Assembly (NCBI GenBank): GCA_003132305.1
Contig: PKXJ01000021.1
Coordinates: 1-64,000, forward strand
Reading direction: 5' to 3'
Source: Acidimicrobiaceae bacterium
Lineage (GTDB): Bacteria > Actinomycetota > Acidimicrobiia > Acidimicrobiales > RAAP-2
Length of the DNA stretch: 64,000 nucleotides
Shown here one piece after another: positions 43,932 through 52,581 of this stretch (position 1 is its first letter; each line of letters opens with the position of its first letter). The notes under the pieces were generated by a model. It was not told where the DNA came from and ran no database searches. It worked only from the letters and a program-made list of their open reading frames with translations. The position numbers and the translations under genes were made by a program.

Positions 43932-45773
43932 ATGGCCATTTCAGAGAGCGAGATCGCGCAAGTTCGTTCGGCGACCGACATCGTGGCGCTCATCGGCGAA
44001 ACCGTGGCCCTCAAGCGAACCGGTCAGCGCTGGACGGGACTCTGTCCCTTTCACGGTGAAAAGACACCTTCTTTCTCCGTGAACGCGGAAGAAGGTCGAT
44101 ACTACTGCTTTGGTTGTCGTGCTTCGGGCGATCAGATCACCTGGGTCCGCGAGATCCAACACTTGGACTTCATCGAAGCGCTGCGACTGCTCGCTGATCG
44201 AGCCGGCATCGAACTCCACGAAGACGTGAACGCGGGACCGGCTCGCCAAGAGCGCCAAGCGGCCCTCGCCGCAATGGAGCGGGCCGTCGCGTGGTACCAC
44301 GAGCGACTGATCGAGTCGCCCGACGCCAGGGGAGCACGCGAGTATCTTCGCTCGCGCGGAATCAGTGGTGCGACGGCGCGTCAGTTCAAACTCGGCTGGG
44401 CACCCGATGAGTGGGACGCGTTGACGAACGCCCTGAAGTTGAATGAAAAGCTGTTGCTCGCTACCGGCCTCGGTTTCGTGAACAAGCGCGATCGGCGCCA
44501 AGACGCACTGCGCGCGCGTGTCATCTTTCCCATCTTCGATCCCGCGGGTAAGGCCATCGCCGTCGGAGGAAGAGTCCTTCCTCCAACGAGTGAGGGCGTC
44601 GAGCGATCAGACGCTCACGTTGAAGCAAAGTACAAGAACAGTCCCGAGACGCCGATCTACTCGAAGCGAAAGACGCTTTACGCACTCAACTTTGCCAAAG
44701 ACGACATCATTAAGTCCGGCGAGATCATCGTCTGCGAGGGCTACACCGACGTGATTGCTTTTTTTGCGGTGGGACTACCGAGAGCCGTCGCGACGTGTGG
44801 CACCGCTCTCGGTGAGGACCACTTTCGCCTCATGCGCAACTTCGCCAAGCGAATCGTGCTTGCCTACGACGCCGACGCCGCGGGCCAGAGTGCGGCGGCG
44901 TCGGTCTATCAGTGGGAGCGTCAACACGAAGTCGACGTCGCCGTGGCTCGACTCCCTAAGGGCACGGACCCCGCAGAACTCGCGCAACGCGATCCCGAAG
45001 CCCTGCGCAAAGCAATCACTGAGGCGTTGCCCTTTCTGCAGTTTCGCCTGGAGCGCGTTCTAGAAGGCGCGAACGTCTCGACCGCGGAAGGTCGGGCCCG
45101 AGCGGCCGAGTTGGCGATGGACGTGCTCGCCGAACACCCCAGTGAACTCGTGCGCGACCAGTACCTGATGCAAGTCGCCGATCGTTTGCGCATAGATCTC
45201 AACACGCTGCGAGCCCGAGTGGCGGAGTTGGCAAAGAGCCCGCGCGAACGAGGCCTCCGCGAAGTCGCGAACCAGCCCACGCCCACTCGTGCCCAACCTC
45301 GATCGCCTCTGCCGCGACCGGGTCTCGAGGCGTTGCGACTCTACGTGCACGGACCCGAAGCGATGAAGGAACGTCTCATTGCCCCCTACTTCGTCAACGA
45401 AGTGCAGCGTGAGATCTTTGAGGCGCTTTGTACCAAGCAATCACTCTCCGAGTTAATCGACGCACTCGACCTTCGCGGACAAGATGAAGCGGCCCAGGTG
45501 CTCAGCGAACTCGCCGTGCAAGAGCTCGATCGTCACTACGGCCAGAGTGACGTGACCGCGGTCGTGGCGCAGCTCATGAGAAGCGCGGTCATCGCAGAAC
45601 TGAAAAGCCTCGACCGTGACATGCGCGAAGGTCGCGTGACGCCCGAAGTCGCCCTGGCCACCAGTCGTGACGTGAAAGTGCGCGTCGAGTTGCTGGAAAC
45701 CACCGACGGCGACGTCGCGGAACGCGACCTGCGACACTGGCTCCTCGAGCGCGCGTCGCTTACTTCATCGTGA
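43932..45773 (+). CDS. dnaG: DNA primase
   Basis: A 613-residue primase. The zinc ribbon CPFHGEKTPSFSVNAEEGRY...CFGC covers about 37-65, followed by the TOPRIM domain (IIVCEGYTDVIAFFAVGLPR, then LAYDADAAGQSAA) and a C-terminal helicase-binding region. It makes RNA primers for replication. I chose the ATG at 43932 (MAISESEIAQVRS), which fits the family N-terminus; the long upstream frame crosses the divergent ABC gene. Overlaps the sigma factor gene by 4 bp (GTGA). Confidence 0.96.
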   Translation: MAISESEIAQVRSATDIVALIGETVALKRTGQRWTGLCPFHGEKTPSFSVNAEEGRYYCFGCRASGDQITWVREIQHLDFIEALRLLADRAGIELHEDVNAGPARQERQAALAAMERAVAWYHERLIESPDARGAREYLRSRGISGATARQFKLGWAPDEWDALTNALKLNEKLLLATGLGFVNKRDRRQDALRARVIFPIFDPAGKAIAVGGRVLPPTSEGVERSDAHVEAKYKNSPETPIYSKRKTLYALNFAKDDIIKSGEIIVCEGYTDVIAFFAVGLPRAVATCGTALGEDHFRLMRNFAKRIVLAYDADAAGQSAAASVYQWERQHEVDVAVARLPKGTDPAELAQRDPEALRKAITEALPFLQFRLERVLEGANVSTAEGRARAAELAMDVLAEHPSELVRDQYLMQVADRLRIDLNTLRARVAELAKSPRERGLREVANQPTPTRAQPRSPLPRPGLEALRLYVHGPEAMKERLIAPYFVNEVQREIFEALCTKQSLSELIDALDLRGQDEAAQVLSELAVQELDRHYGQSDVTAVVAQLMRSAVIAELKSLDRDMREGRVTPEVALATSRDVKVRVELLETTDGDVAERDLRHWLLERASLTSS

Positions 45774-46615
45774 CAAAGGGCGCGCGTGGCTTCATCGGTG
45801 GAATGGCCATGCTCGCGCCCCTCAGCGTCAAAGAAGAGCGTTCGCTCTACCCCTTGATCCAAGAAGGTCGTCGCGCCAGCGCGGAAATGGCCAAGGACAT
45901 TGTGAAGGATCCCCTTCTTCGTCGAGTGCACCTTCGAGCTCGTCAGGACGGTCAAGAGGCCGAGTCGATGTTGCTGAGAGCCACGTTCGGTCTCGTGCGG
46001 GCGCGAGTACTTGAACGCGGCTACCGCTTCTACAACGAAGACTTGGAAGCGGCCGGCGTTGAGGGTCTCGTGAACGCGCTACGGCGATTCGATCCCGAGA
46101 TGGGGACACGATTCTCTACCTACGCCAATTACTGGATCACGAAGCTCGTCAATCAGACCGTCCAACAACAAGCCGGACTTAGCGACGCCGAGATGCGTCT
46201 CATCTTGAAGTTTCAACGGTTGGAGCGATCGAATCTTGAAAAGAGACTGACGAAACGAGACGTGGCGCACGAGCTCGGCATCACACAAGTGAAAGCACAA
46301 GAGATAATGCAACTCAGTCGTGAACTCCAGTCGCGTCGTTTCGCTTCAGTAGAGCTCGAGGACGTCGCTGATCCGCGACCTTCGAGCGACCTCGACGACG
46401 CGCCCGCCTGGGTGATCGACGAACTTCGGCGCCTTACCGGCGATGACTTTGACGCGTTCTGGCAGTTCACGTTCAAGACGATGTCGATGGAAGAGATCGC
46501 GAAAACACACGGCATCTCTCGTCAAGGCATGGCCAAGCGAATTGAACGGTGTCGACGCGCGGTCAGAGAAAGTCCGGAAGCGGGGCGACTGGAGCAGTGG
46601 TTCGATCAACAGTGA
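45770..46615 (+). CDS. Sigma-70 family factor with divergent -10 recognition helix
   Basis: A 281-residue sigma factor in the position often held by rpoD after dnaG. Regions are LLRATFGLVRARVLERGYRF (2.1-2.2), FSTYANYWITKLVNQTVQQQ (2.3-2.4), region 3 (LEKRLTKRDVAHELGITQVK) and region 4 (MSMEEIAKTHGISRQGMAKR). It lacks region 1.1. The helix that in housekeeping sigmas reads WWIRQAITRAIADQ is changed at nearly every promoter-contacting position, so it should not recognise normal -10 boxes. It is probably an alternative sigma; target promoters are unknown. Confidence 0.85.
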   Translation: MTKGARGFIGGMAMLAPLSVKEERSLYPLIQEGRRASAEMAKDIVKDPLLRRVHLRARQDGQEAESMLLRATFGLVRARVLERGYRFYNEDLEAAGVEGLVNALRRFDPEMGTRFSTYANYWITKLVNQTVQQQAGLSDAEMRLILKFQRLERSNLEKRLTKRDVAHELGITQVKAQEIMQLSRELQSRRFASVELEDVADPRPSSDLDDAPAWVIDELRRLTGDDFDAFWQFTFKTMSMEEIAKTHGISRQGMAKRIERCRRAVRESPEAGRLEQWFDQQ

Positions 46616-46657
46616 GTTGCTAGGTCGGTGCTAACGTAACTAGGCTTTGCGGTTCCT

Positions 46658-46730
46658 TCCCAGATAGCTCAATTGGCAGAGCAAGCGACTGTTAATCGCT
46701 AGGTTGCAGGTTCGAGTCCTGCTCTGGGAG
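46658..46730 (+). tRNA. tRNA-Asn(GTT)
   Basis: A 73-base cloverleaf: acceptor TCCCAGA/TCTGGGA, D stem GCTC/GAGC, anticodon stem AGCGA/TCGCT with loop CTGTTAA (anticodon GTT), T arm GCAGG-TTCGAGT-CCTGC and discriminator G. No CCA is encoded. No duplicated 3' fragment of this tRNA was seen in the window. Confidence 0.96.
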
Positions 46731-46754
46731 CTCTCCTCGCCTTTGAACAGCTCT

Positions 46755-48299
46755 TTACGGACGACGCATGAACGACGACACGTCAATTTTGAGGTCGTCG
46801 AGCACGACGCGCGCGGTGTTTCGACCCGGACGTCCCGACACCGAGCCGCCGGGATGCGACGTCGATCCCGTCAGATAGAGACCGGGAATGTCAGTGCGGT
46901 ACTCGGTCCAGCCCGGAATCACCGGGCCGTCATCGCCCACGAATTCGCCGCCGTGACACGAGCCGCCGATGTTGGCGACGTTGTGTTGGGCAAGTGACGT
47001 TGGTGTCTCGACGCGCATCATGAGAATGTTCTCGTCGTTGAGACCCGTCACGAAGCGCCGGGCGAAGTTGAGCAGTTGGTGCGCGTAGGACGCGCCATCC
47101 TCGTCGCGCCAGGGATGACCGTCCACGAGCATGGGCGCGATGGTCAGGAACTTGAACGTCGCGCCCGGCGCGCGACCTGGATCGACCACGGTCGAGTTGA
47201 CCATTAAGAGCCAGGGACTGTCGAGATCGACACGACCCTCGAGCGCGGCGTCGACTTGGCGAAGGAGACCCTCGGGAGTTCCGAGTCCCCCGGCGACCGA
47301 CGTGACCGGGCCAGTGGCACTCTTGTACGTGACGTCATGGCGCAGCGCGAAGTGCACGGCGAAGACCGACAGTCCCGGGCGCCACTGCGCCGAGGCGCGA
47401 TCGATCATCGCTGAGGGTTGGTCGAGCGCCGATGGTAACGCATGCAGGTGGCTGCTCGTCACGACGGCCTGCTGGGCTCGGTACGTGTGCCCGTCGCTCG
47501 TTTCAACGCCCACGCAGCGACCCGATTCGACGATGAACCGCTGGACCAACGCCCCCGTAACGACAGTACCCGCGTGGTCTTCTAGATGGGCGCGAAGTGC
47601 GCCGGGCAGGGCCCCCGAGCCGCCAACCGGAGTGCACCAACCGAACTTCAATCGACCGGCCATGATCGCCGCGGGCAGCGCGCCGGTTCCGCTTCGCTGA
47701 GGAGGCTGAATGGTGGCGAAGCTCATCCAGATGACGGCCCTTCGGATCAGAGGATGTTCAAAGAGTTCGTTCACGACGTCCCAAGCGCTCCTTACGCGCA
47801 GGGCTTCGTAGGGCGCCGCCCACTCGTCGTTGGGAACTTCCAAGCCGGCTTGAAAGTAGGCGTGGCTCACCTTGAGCCCGGCTTCCCACTCGGCAATCAG
47901 GTGGCGAAGTGACGCGGCGTCGTGGTGCGAGAATCGCTCGAACTCGCGCGCCGTCGCTTCCACGTCAGGATGGAAGATCAGCGCGTCACCTCCCTCGACG
48001 GGAAACACGACCGCGGGGTCGGTCACGAGATACTCCAATCCGTACGTCTTCTTTAACGCAAGCTCGTCGTTCAAGAGCAGCGGATTCGATTGGATGACCA
48101 CGTGAGCGCTCGAACACGAGTCGTGTTGCCAGCCCGGTAGCGTCATTTCTTCCGTGACGGTGTTGCCCCCGATAATCTCTCGACCTTCGAGCACGGTAAC
48201 GCGCAAGCCGGCCTCGGCGAGATACGCCGCACAGACGAGCGCGTTGTGACCAGCACCCACGATGACTACATCAGCTTCGTTCGACGTATAGTTTGACAC
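46755..48299 (-). CDS. Phytoene desaturase-like FAD oxidoreductase
   Basis: A 514-residue flavoprotein: FAD-binding Rossmann motif DVVIVGAGHNALVCAAYLAE at about 10-29 and ARRW-type glutamate strand VTVLEGREIIGGNT; the C-terminus has GLYLTGSTSHPGGSVSGRPG. It resembles the NAD(P)/FAD-dependent (PYROXD2/CrtI-like) family. The start is the GTG at 48299, with AGGAG 4 bases upstream; the longer frame adds a non-family extension. Likely oxidises or desaturates a lipid or isoprenoid substrate; identity unknown. Confidence 0.88.
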   Translation of the reverse strand: MSNYTSNEADVVIVGAGHNALVCAAYLAEAGLRVTVLEGREIIGGNTVTEEMTLPGWQHDSCSSAHVVIQSNPLLLNDELALKKTYGLEYLVTDPAVVFPVEGGDALIFHPDVEATAREFERFSHHDAASLRHLIAEWEAGLKVSHAYFQAGLEVPNDEWAAPYEALRVRSAWDVVNELFEHPLIRRAVIWMSFATIQPPQRSGTGALPAAIMAGRLKFGWCTPVGGSGALPGALRAHLEDHAGTVVTGALVQRFIVESGRCVGVETSDGHTYRAQQAVVTSSHLHALPSALDQPSAMIDRASAQWRPGLSVFAVHFALRHDVTYKSATGPVTSVAGGLGTPEGLLRQVDAALEGRVDLDSPWLLMVNSTVVDPGRAPGATFKFLTIAPMLVDGHPWRDEDGASYAHQLLNFARRFVTGLNDENILMMRVETPTSLAQHNVANIGGSCHGGEFVGDDGPVIPGWTEYRTDIPGLYLTGSTSHPGGSVSGRPGRNTARVVLDDLKIDVSSFMRRP

Positions 48300-48398
48300 T
48301 CGTCTCCTACTTAAATTGGGCAAAAATGTCAGAGTAGTGTCTTTGAACACCCTGCTACTTTGGAGGCGTCAAAGGCACATCACGCCGCGACGTTTCGC

Positions 48399-48471
48399 AG
48401 GGCCGTAGCTCAGTGGTTAGAGCAGGGGACTCATAATCCCTCGGTCGTGGGTTCGATCCCCACCGGCCCTA
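48399..48471 (+). tRNA. tRNA with anticodon CAT (Met or Ile2)
   Basis: A 73-base cloverleaf: acceptor AGGGCCG/CGGCCCT, D stem GCTC/GAGC, anticodon stem GGGGA/TCCCT with loop CTCATAA (anticodon CAT), T arm GTGGG-TTCGATC-CCCAC and discriminator A. The TAGCTCAGTGGTTAGAGCA half recalls tRNA-Ile2, whose C34 becomes lysidine, but elongator Met cannot be excluded. Its 3' end (48430-48473) is copied six times downstream, marking it as the attachment site of a cassette array. Confidence 0.95.
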
Positions 48472-48522
48472 CTTCAAAGACCCTAATGAACGTGAATTTA
48501 TTGTCTCCTACAAGACAAACAT

Positions 48523-48606
48523 CTCTAGTTATGACTTGAGATAATAGTTATAAAACTCTAGTTACAACTAGAGAACAGTACTTGAAATCTCTAGTTATAA
48601 CTGGAA
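48523..48606. promoter_or_regulatory. Three dyad operators before the mobile mystery A/B operon
   Basis: Three copies of a near-palindrome with consensus CTCTAGTTAYRACTNGAG lie at 48523-48540, 48556-48573 and 48589-48605, about 33 bp apart. They precede the ATG at 48617 by 11 bp and span the promoter. They are probably autoregulatory operators for the HTH protein. Confidence 0.7.
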
Positions 48607-48616
48607 TACTGTATCC

Positions 48617-49090
48617 ATGCCCACACAAAACAGAACTCAAGCGCGTCGTCAACTAGATAAGCGCTTCACGCACCTGAGACTGCTAACTAAAGAACCACGG
48701 CCACACCAGGGATGGATTAGAGCCATCCGTGAGGCACTTGGAATGTCAAGCACGGAACTTGCGGCTCGAATGGGGGTCGTCCATCAGGCAATTCGAGAGT
48801 TCGAAAACAGCGAAGTGCAAGAGACTATCAAGCTCGAAACATTACGGCGAATAGGCGAGGCACTTGACTGCCAAGTCGTTTACGCACTCATTCCGCGCAC
48901 CACTCTCGAAGAAGCCGTCAAGTCCCAAGCGCAACGCAAGGCGACAAATCGATTCGCTCGAGTGTCTCACCACAGCAGGCTCGAAGATCAAGAAAATGGA
49001 GTTGATGATGTTGCATTTCAAATCGAGGATATGGCGAAGAAGCTTATTGATCGACGGGGACTCTGGACGGATGCTGAGGACTTCCAATGA
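48617..49090 (+). CDS. Mobile mystery protein A (XRE-type HTH)
   Basis: A 157-residue protein matching the mobile mystery protein A family: RTQARRQLDKRFTHLRLL, then RPHQGWIRAIREALGMSSTE with HTH LAARMGVVHQAIREFENSEV at about 48-67, and the ALDCQVVYALIPRTTLEEAV segment. It is the DNA-binding partner (antitoxin-like) of mobile mystery protein B. The genes overlap by 4 bp (ATGA). Content of the first cassette of the tRNA array, with its own operators upstream. Confidence 0.9.
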   Translation: MPTQNRTQARRQLDKRFTHLRLLTKEPRPHQGWIRAIREALGMSSTELAARMGVVHQAIREFENSEVQETIKLETLRRIGEALDCQVVYALIPRTTLEEAVKSQAQRKATNRFARVSHHSRLEDQENGVDDVAFQIEDMAKKLIDRRGLWTDAEDFQ

Positions 49091-49671
49091 CATTCGAGAT
49101 CCTTCCGATTGGCGATGGCCATACTGCACTTAGCGATGAAGATGCGGAAGGGCTGATCCCTACCTATCTTGCAACTCGAGGCGAACTGTTTGAAGCGGAG
49201 CAGAGGAACATTGCTGATGCACTCTTGCGAGTTGCGCCCACAATCGACCGTTTGCTCGACGACAGTTACCTGAGAAAACTGCACAGATCCATGTTTGATC
49301 AAGTTTGGAGGTGGGCGGGTACGTATCGAGTTCGTGAAACCAATATCGGAATCGACCCGAAGGAAATCTCGACCGCCGTTCGGAATCTTGTTGATGATGC
49401 CCGGACATGGATTGACTCTGGCGAGTTTCCGGATGACGTTGCAGTGCGATTTCACCATCGGTTGGTTTCGATACACGCATTTCCCAATGGAAATGGAAGA
49501 CACGGAAGAATATATGCGGACTGTCTTGCGCAAGCGATCGGAAGCACTTCATTTACGTGGGGATATCACCTCGGAATGGAGACGGAGGAATTGCGGGCTT
49601 GGTATTTGAGAGCATTGAGGATTGCTGACCGTGGAAACCTCGAAGATCTCCTGCTATTTGCCCGCAGCTGA
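49087..49671 (+). CDS. Mobile mystery protein B (Fic/DOC domain)
   Basis: A 194-residue Fic-domain protein. The Fic core is HAFPNGNGRHGR at about 132-143, with the flap region TNIGIDPKEISTAVRNLV upstream. Fic enzymes transfer AMP or other phosphate-containing groups to Ser, Thr or Tyr of targets. The pair with mobile mystery protein A behaves as a toxin-antitoxin-like module carried by mobile DNA. Its stop is about 70 bp before the cassette boundary module. Modification target unknown. Confidence 0.92.
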   Translation: MTFEILPIGDGHTALSDEDAEGLIPTYLATRGELFEAEQRNIADALLRVAPTIDRLLDDSYLRKLHRSMFDQVWRWAGTYRVRETNIGIDPKEISTAVRNLVDDARTWIDSGEFPDDVAVRFHHRLVSIHAFPNGNGRHGRIYADCLAQAIGSTSFTWGYHLGMETEELRAWYLRALRIADRGNLEDLLLFARS

Positions 49672-49742
49672 CAGCTCAACTCGAAAGGCGACCTGCTCTC
49701 TCGGAGTGATGGCGACAGGGACTAAAGACGTTCATCATGAAA

Positions 49743-49910
49743 ATTCCACGTTTCATCCCACATACCAATCCGACACCACCGAACCAATCCGACGGCACCG
49801 GACAGGATTTCTTCAGATTTCGGATCATTCCGACACCACCGGACCAATCCGACCATTTGCATCCATCTCATAACCCCTCGGTCGTGAGTTCGATCCCCAC
49901 CGGCCCAACT
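49743..49910 (+). repeat. Cassette boundary module 1 with tRNA 3'-end copy
   Basis: Order: two tandem 12-bp repeats (49743-49754 ATTCCACGTTTC, 49755-49766 ATCCCACATACC), a pair of 19-bp repeats (consensus AATCCGACACCACCGGACC) at 49767-49804, a 22-bp spacer, a second pair from 49827, then a 44-bp tRNA 3'-end copy at 49867-49910 with three mismatches. The first junction after the intact tRNA. The downstream stretch 49911-50263 holds no gene I can support. Confidence 0.88.
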
Positions 49911-50263
49911 GACATCGGCTCTTGGTCAGTCCACTCGACTGGTTTCTCGTCTGATTTACGGGGCGGAGCACCCCAATCGAGGCAACTTCATTTCCGCTCG
50001 CTACAGGTCATAGTTGCAATCGTCGAAGGGATTCACTTTCATGGAAACTGGCAGCGCCAGCACTGACGGTGATCTCTTGAGCCGACCCGTGATTAATCTC
50101 AGGGACTCACCGCGGGCGAGTCCCAACATGATCTCTTCGCGTTCAGCCGTGCCGACAAGCGTCGCGCTGCAGGTTTCCACTCATTCCGGCGTTTCCCCCA
50201 CCCCCGACAACTTAGTGTCTGGTAATTGTGGTTATTCCTGGTTGGACCTCGCGAAGAAATAGC

Positions 50264-50584
50264 GTGAACGGCGTACATGGCTCCACTGGCTATGAGGTGA
50301 ATTCCCTCGTCGGTGAGCCGATCGCCTTTGAGTGGGCGGTCCACACTGAGATTTTGCAAGCCCCAATTGGACAGACCAACGCTTGGGGTGGAGCAACCTC
50401 GGCCTTTAACTGGTTTGAGGGGTACACCTTCAACGAGGGTGTCGCTACCTATTCGTCCCGTGTGTTTGACGGGTATGTTATCGGTACGCGATCAACCTGC
50501 TTTAGCGGCGACCCGTTCGACGTTATCAACACTGTCTGGCCCGAAATGAGACGAGCTCCCCCGAGCGCGAAGGAGGAAGCGTGA
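50264..50584 (+). CDS. Small protein of unknown function
   Basis: An open frame of about 106 residues from a GTG (VNGVHGSTGYEVN); a further GTG at 50228 is possible. No domain recognised; rich in Gly, Thr and aromatic residues (AFEWAVHTEILQ, AWGGATSAFNWFEGYTFNEG). No convincing Shine-Dalgarno site is present. It could be a decayed or partial gene. Confidence 0.3.
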   Translation: MNGVHGSTGYEVNSLVGEPIAFEWAVHTEILQAPIGQTNAWGGATSAFNWFEGYTFNEGVATYSSRVFDGYVIGTRSTCFSGDPFDVINTVWPEMRRAPPSAKEEA

Positions 50585-50601
50585 AACGTTGCCAAACGAG
50601 T

Positions 50602-50640
50602 GAATTGTTCTCGTCGAAGAATTGTCGACGGGAACAGTTC
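50602..50640. other. Long hairpin between hypothetical genes
   Basis: Sixteen-base arms at 50602-50617 and 50625-50640 pair over their full length if two G-U pairs are allowed, around a 7-base loop. No T-run follows. It could be an RNA structure, a protein-binding dyad or a recombination hairpin. Confidence 0.5.
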
Positions 50641-50807
50641 ACCGGTCACGTTCGCGCGAACTTCGCAGAAGCACCACTGCGCGGGGTCGGTCAACGTCTT
50701 CTCGTTCGCCGAACGGCACACACCGACTTCAGTTTCGATGTTTTAACTGACACGTCCAATCAGGTGCGCGCGTTTTTTATTGCGCGTGCTAGATAGGCGG
50801 TACTTCG

Positions 50808-52019
50808 GTGGAAAGCGGCCCTGGTTCGTGGCGGGTCAGCGTCGATCCGAGGCCAACACTTCTTCACGAGGCCCTTTTCGTCCGAGACGCTGCGGGCCTC
50901 CTAGTTGAGTCCACCTCCGAGATCCCGGCGCGACTTCGAGGTGACATACCGGATCGCAGCGGCTACTTCTCTATGGATTGGCGTGCCTCGGCGGGCGTGC
51001 GCTGGACGTCGTGGTGGCACGAACTCGTTCGCTGGGCAGCCCTACCCCGGCTCGTTTCTCTGCTGTCTGATTCTGCGTTTACTCGTCGGCCGCCCGGCGA
51101 ATACTCTTTTTCAGCGCCGCCACCGTTCCCTGTAGGGGATCAGGAGGACGAGTCCTCGGTTACGGAACTTCAACGCGTGCTCGAGCTCGCTGCTCAGTGG
51201 AGCCCGACGCTACGGACCGAACTCCGCGGAACTCGAGGACCATCACTGTTCACTCTGGGCGAGAGTGAGCGCATTGGATCTATCGCCAGGGAGACTGCGG
51301 CTCGGCTCGGCGTTCCACTCGAGGCCATGAGGGCGGTCATCCTGACGCTGGCCGTGAGCGGTGAGTGGTCACATCGGCCACTCGAGGGCGTCTTGTTGTG
51401 CTCAGAAAGCGCGATGGAGAACGAAGACCTCTTCGCGACGCTGCTCGCGGACACCTTTGTAACCGGTCTCTACCGTCAAGAAAGATTCACCCTGCCTGAT
51501 CGGCCGGCTCCGAGCCCAGCCTTTCGTTCCATTCTCGACTCACCGCTACTCATTGCCGACGGGCAAGGCATCACTTTGCGCCTTGAAGGGGTGTACCTGG
51601 GCCGTCCCGAAGGTTTTGAGCTGGAAATCTCGCGCAATGAGGAATCAACCGGTCCACCGCCGCGCCCGTACGCAAGTGGCCAGGGCCAGCCAATTGACCC
51701 GGAGCGCTTTCCCAATCACTTCAGCGGTCTCGGGGTTGACGTTCACTTCGAACCTGAGTCCCTCGCTGAAGATAACTCCACAGATAGACCTGTCAGCATC
51801 GCTATCCTCAATCGCTTCTGGCGTCGGGGGCGCGGCCCGAACACGCTGTGGTTTTGGGTGCGCGTCGAATCGCCCCGAGGCAACATATTGAAGTCGCCCC
51901 GAGGTCACGTGACGATCACCACGACGTGGCCGGAATCCGAAATTGACCACCGCTCAGTCGAATTTGAGCTGAAGGAATCGGACCCCAACGAGGAGATCAA
52001 CCGCCGAACAGCGTGGTAG
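50808..52019 (+). CDS. Uncharacterised 403-residue protein
   Basis: A long, clearly codon-biased frame with no signal peptide or membrane segment and no family I recognise. The N-terminal half has WWHELVRWAALPRL; a middle helical part reads ARETAARLGVPLEAMRAVIL; the C-terminal part is beta-rich (ITLRLEGVYLGRPEGFELEI, VSIAILNRFWRR). GTG start. It lies in the largest cassette upstream of the RNA-repair operon but is separated from it by a tRNA-Lys fragment, so the two may have come in separately. Confidence 0.6.
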   Translation: MESGPGSWRVSVDPRPTLLHEALFVRDAAGLLVESTSEIPARLRGDIPDRSGYFSMDWRASAGVRWTSWWHELVRWAALPRLVSLLSDSAFTRRPPGEYSFSAPPPFPVGDQEDESSVTELQRVLELAAQWSPTLRTELRGTRGPSLFTLGESERIGSIARETAARLGVPLEAMRAVILTLAVSGEWSHRPLEGVLLCSESAMENEDLFATLLADTFVTGLYRQERFTLPDRPAPSPAFRSILDSPLLIADGQGITLRLEGVYLGRPEGFELEISRNEESTGPPPRPYASGQGQPIDPERFPNHFSGLGVDVHFEPESLAEDNSTDRPVSIAILNRFWRRGRGPNTLWFWVRVESPRGNILKSPRGHVTITTTWPESEIDHRSVEFELKESDPNEEINRRTAW

Positions 52020-52180
52020 TCCAACCGAAATGTTGGGTGCGTACCCAGTCGGACGACCAGCTGAATCGCACCGGGTATTGCGTTGACGAAGATTCTTCCA
52101 CCTAGCTTAATTTTCACTCCAGATCGTCATTGTCGCGACTGCGTTGGGATGCATTGATTGTGGTGGAGATTTACTACTTT

Positions 52181-52224
52181 GGTGCGCCGGCCGGGACTTG
52201 AACCCGGAACCTGTTGATTAAGAG
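52181..52224 (-). repeat. tRNA-Lys(CTT) 3' fragment with encoded CCA
   Basis: Read on the minus strand, this is the anticodon loop CTCTTAA, variable region, T arm CCGGG-TTCAAGT-CCCGG and a 3' end GCGCACCA. The 5' half of the tRNA is absent. It encodes CCA, unlike the three complete tRNAs here. Most likely an attachment remnant of an element that used a tRNA-Lys gene, now inside cassette 2. The rest of 52020-52581 holds no gene I can support. Confidence 0.75.
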
Positions 52225-52581
52225 AAGCTTGCTAACGGTTGTGCGGTGTCGGTCTGGTCGCGCATGTCGATTGTTTTCAAGGAAATGCGTTGTCTCACGT
52301 CGGTCTCGTCTTGTGGTGTTGCAGAAGTATGAGTCCCTAAAATGAGGCCTGTCTCGAAGCTCAAAATCGCCCGTCAGCGCAACAAACCATCAGCCATTCA
52401 GAGTGCGGGTTCACGGTGGGCCTCCGACATCAATGATCGGTGTCCGGATCATCAGCGGAGGCGCGATAAGTTCACGAACAAATTCTGGAGAGAATTGTCG
52501 CAGAAGCGGTTGAGCCCTCAAGTGCAACTACCGCGGCTGGCGTAGCGTTGGACAGGACAAGCGCCCAATTGGAGCCCATCA

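Noticed and set aside
48523-48606. Possible CRISPR-like array
   Set aside because: Only three short dyads 33 bp apart directly before a HTH gene; the spacers are promoter sequence. They are better read as operators. No cas genes are present in the window.
49737-50066. Pro/Ser/Thr-rich frames across the cassette boundary modules (also at 59219, 62202 and 62347)
   Set aside because: They translate the 12-bp and 19-bp repeats and tRNA copies; similarity among them reflects the DNA repeats, not proteins.
50449-50721. 90-residue minus-strand frame over the 50602 hairpin
   Set aside because: It runs through the hairpin and two other weak frames; no independent evidence.
52342-52545. 67-residue basic frame upstream of hen1
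   Set aside because: No Shine-Dalgarno support, no family, and atypical composition.
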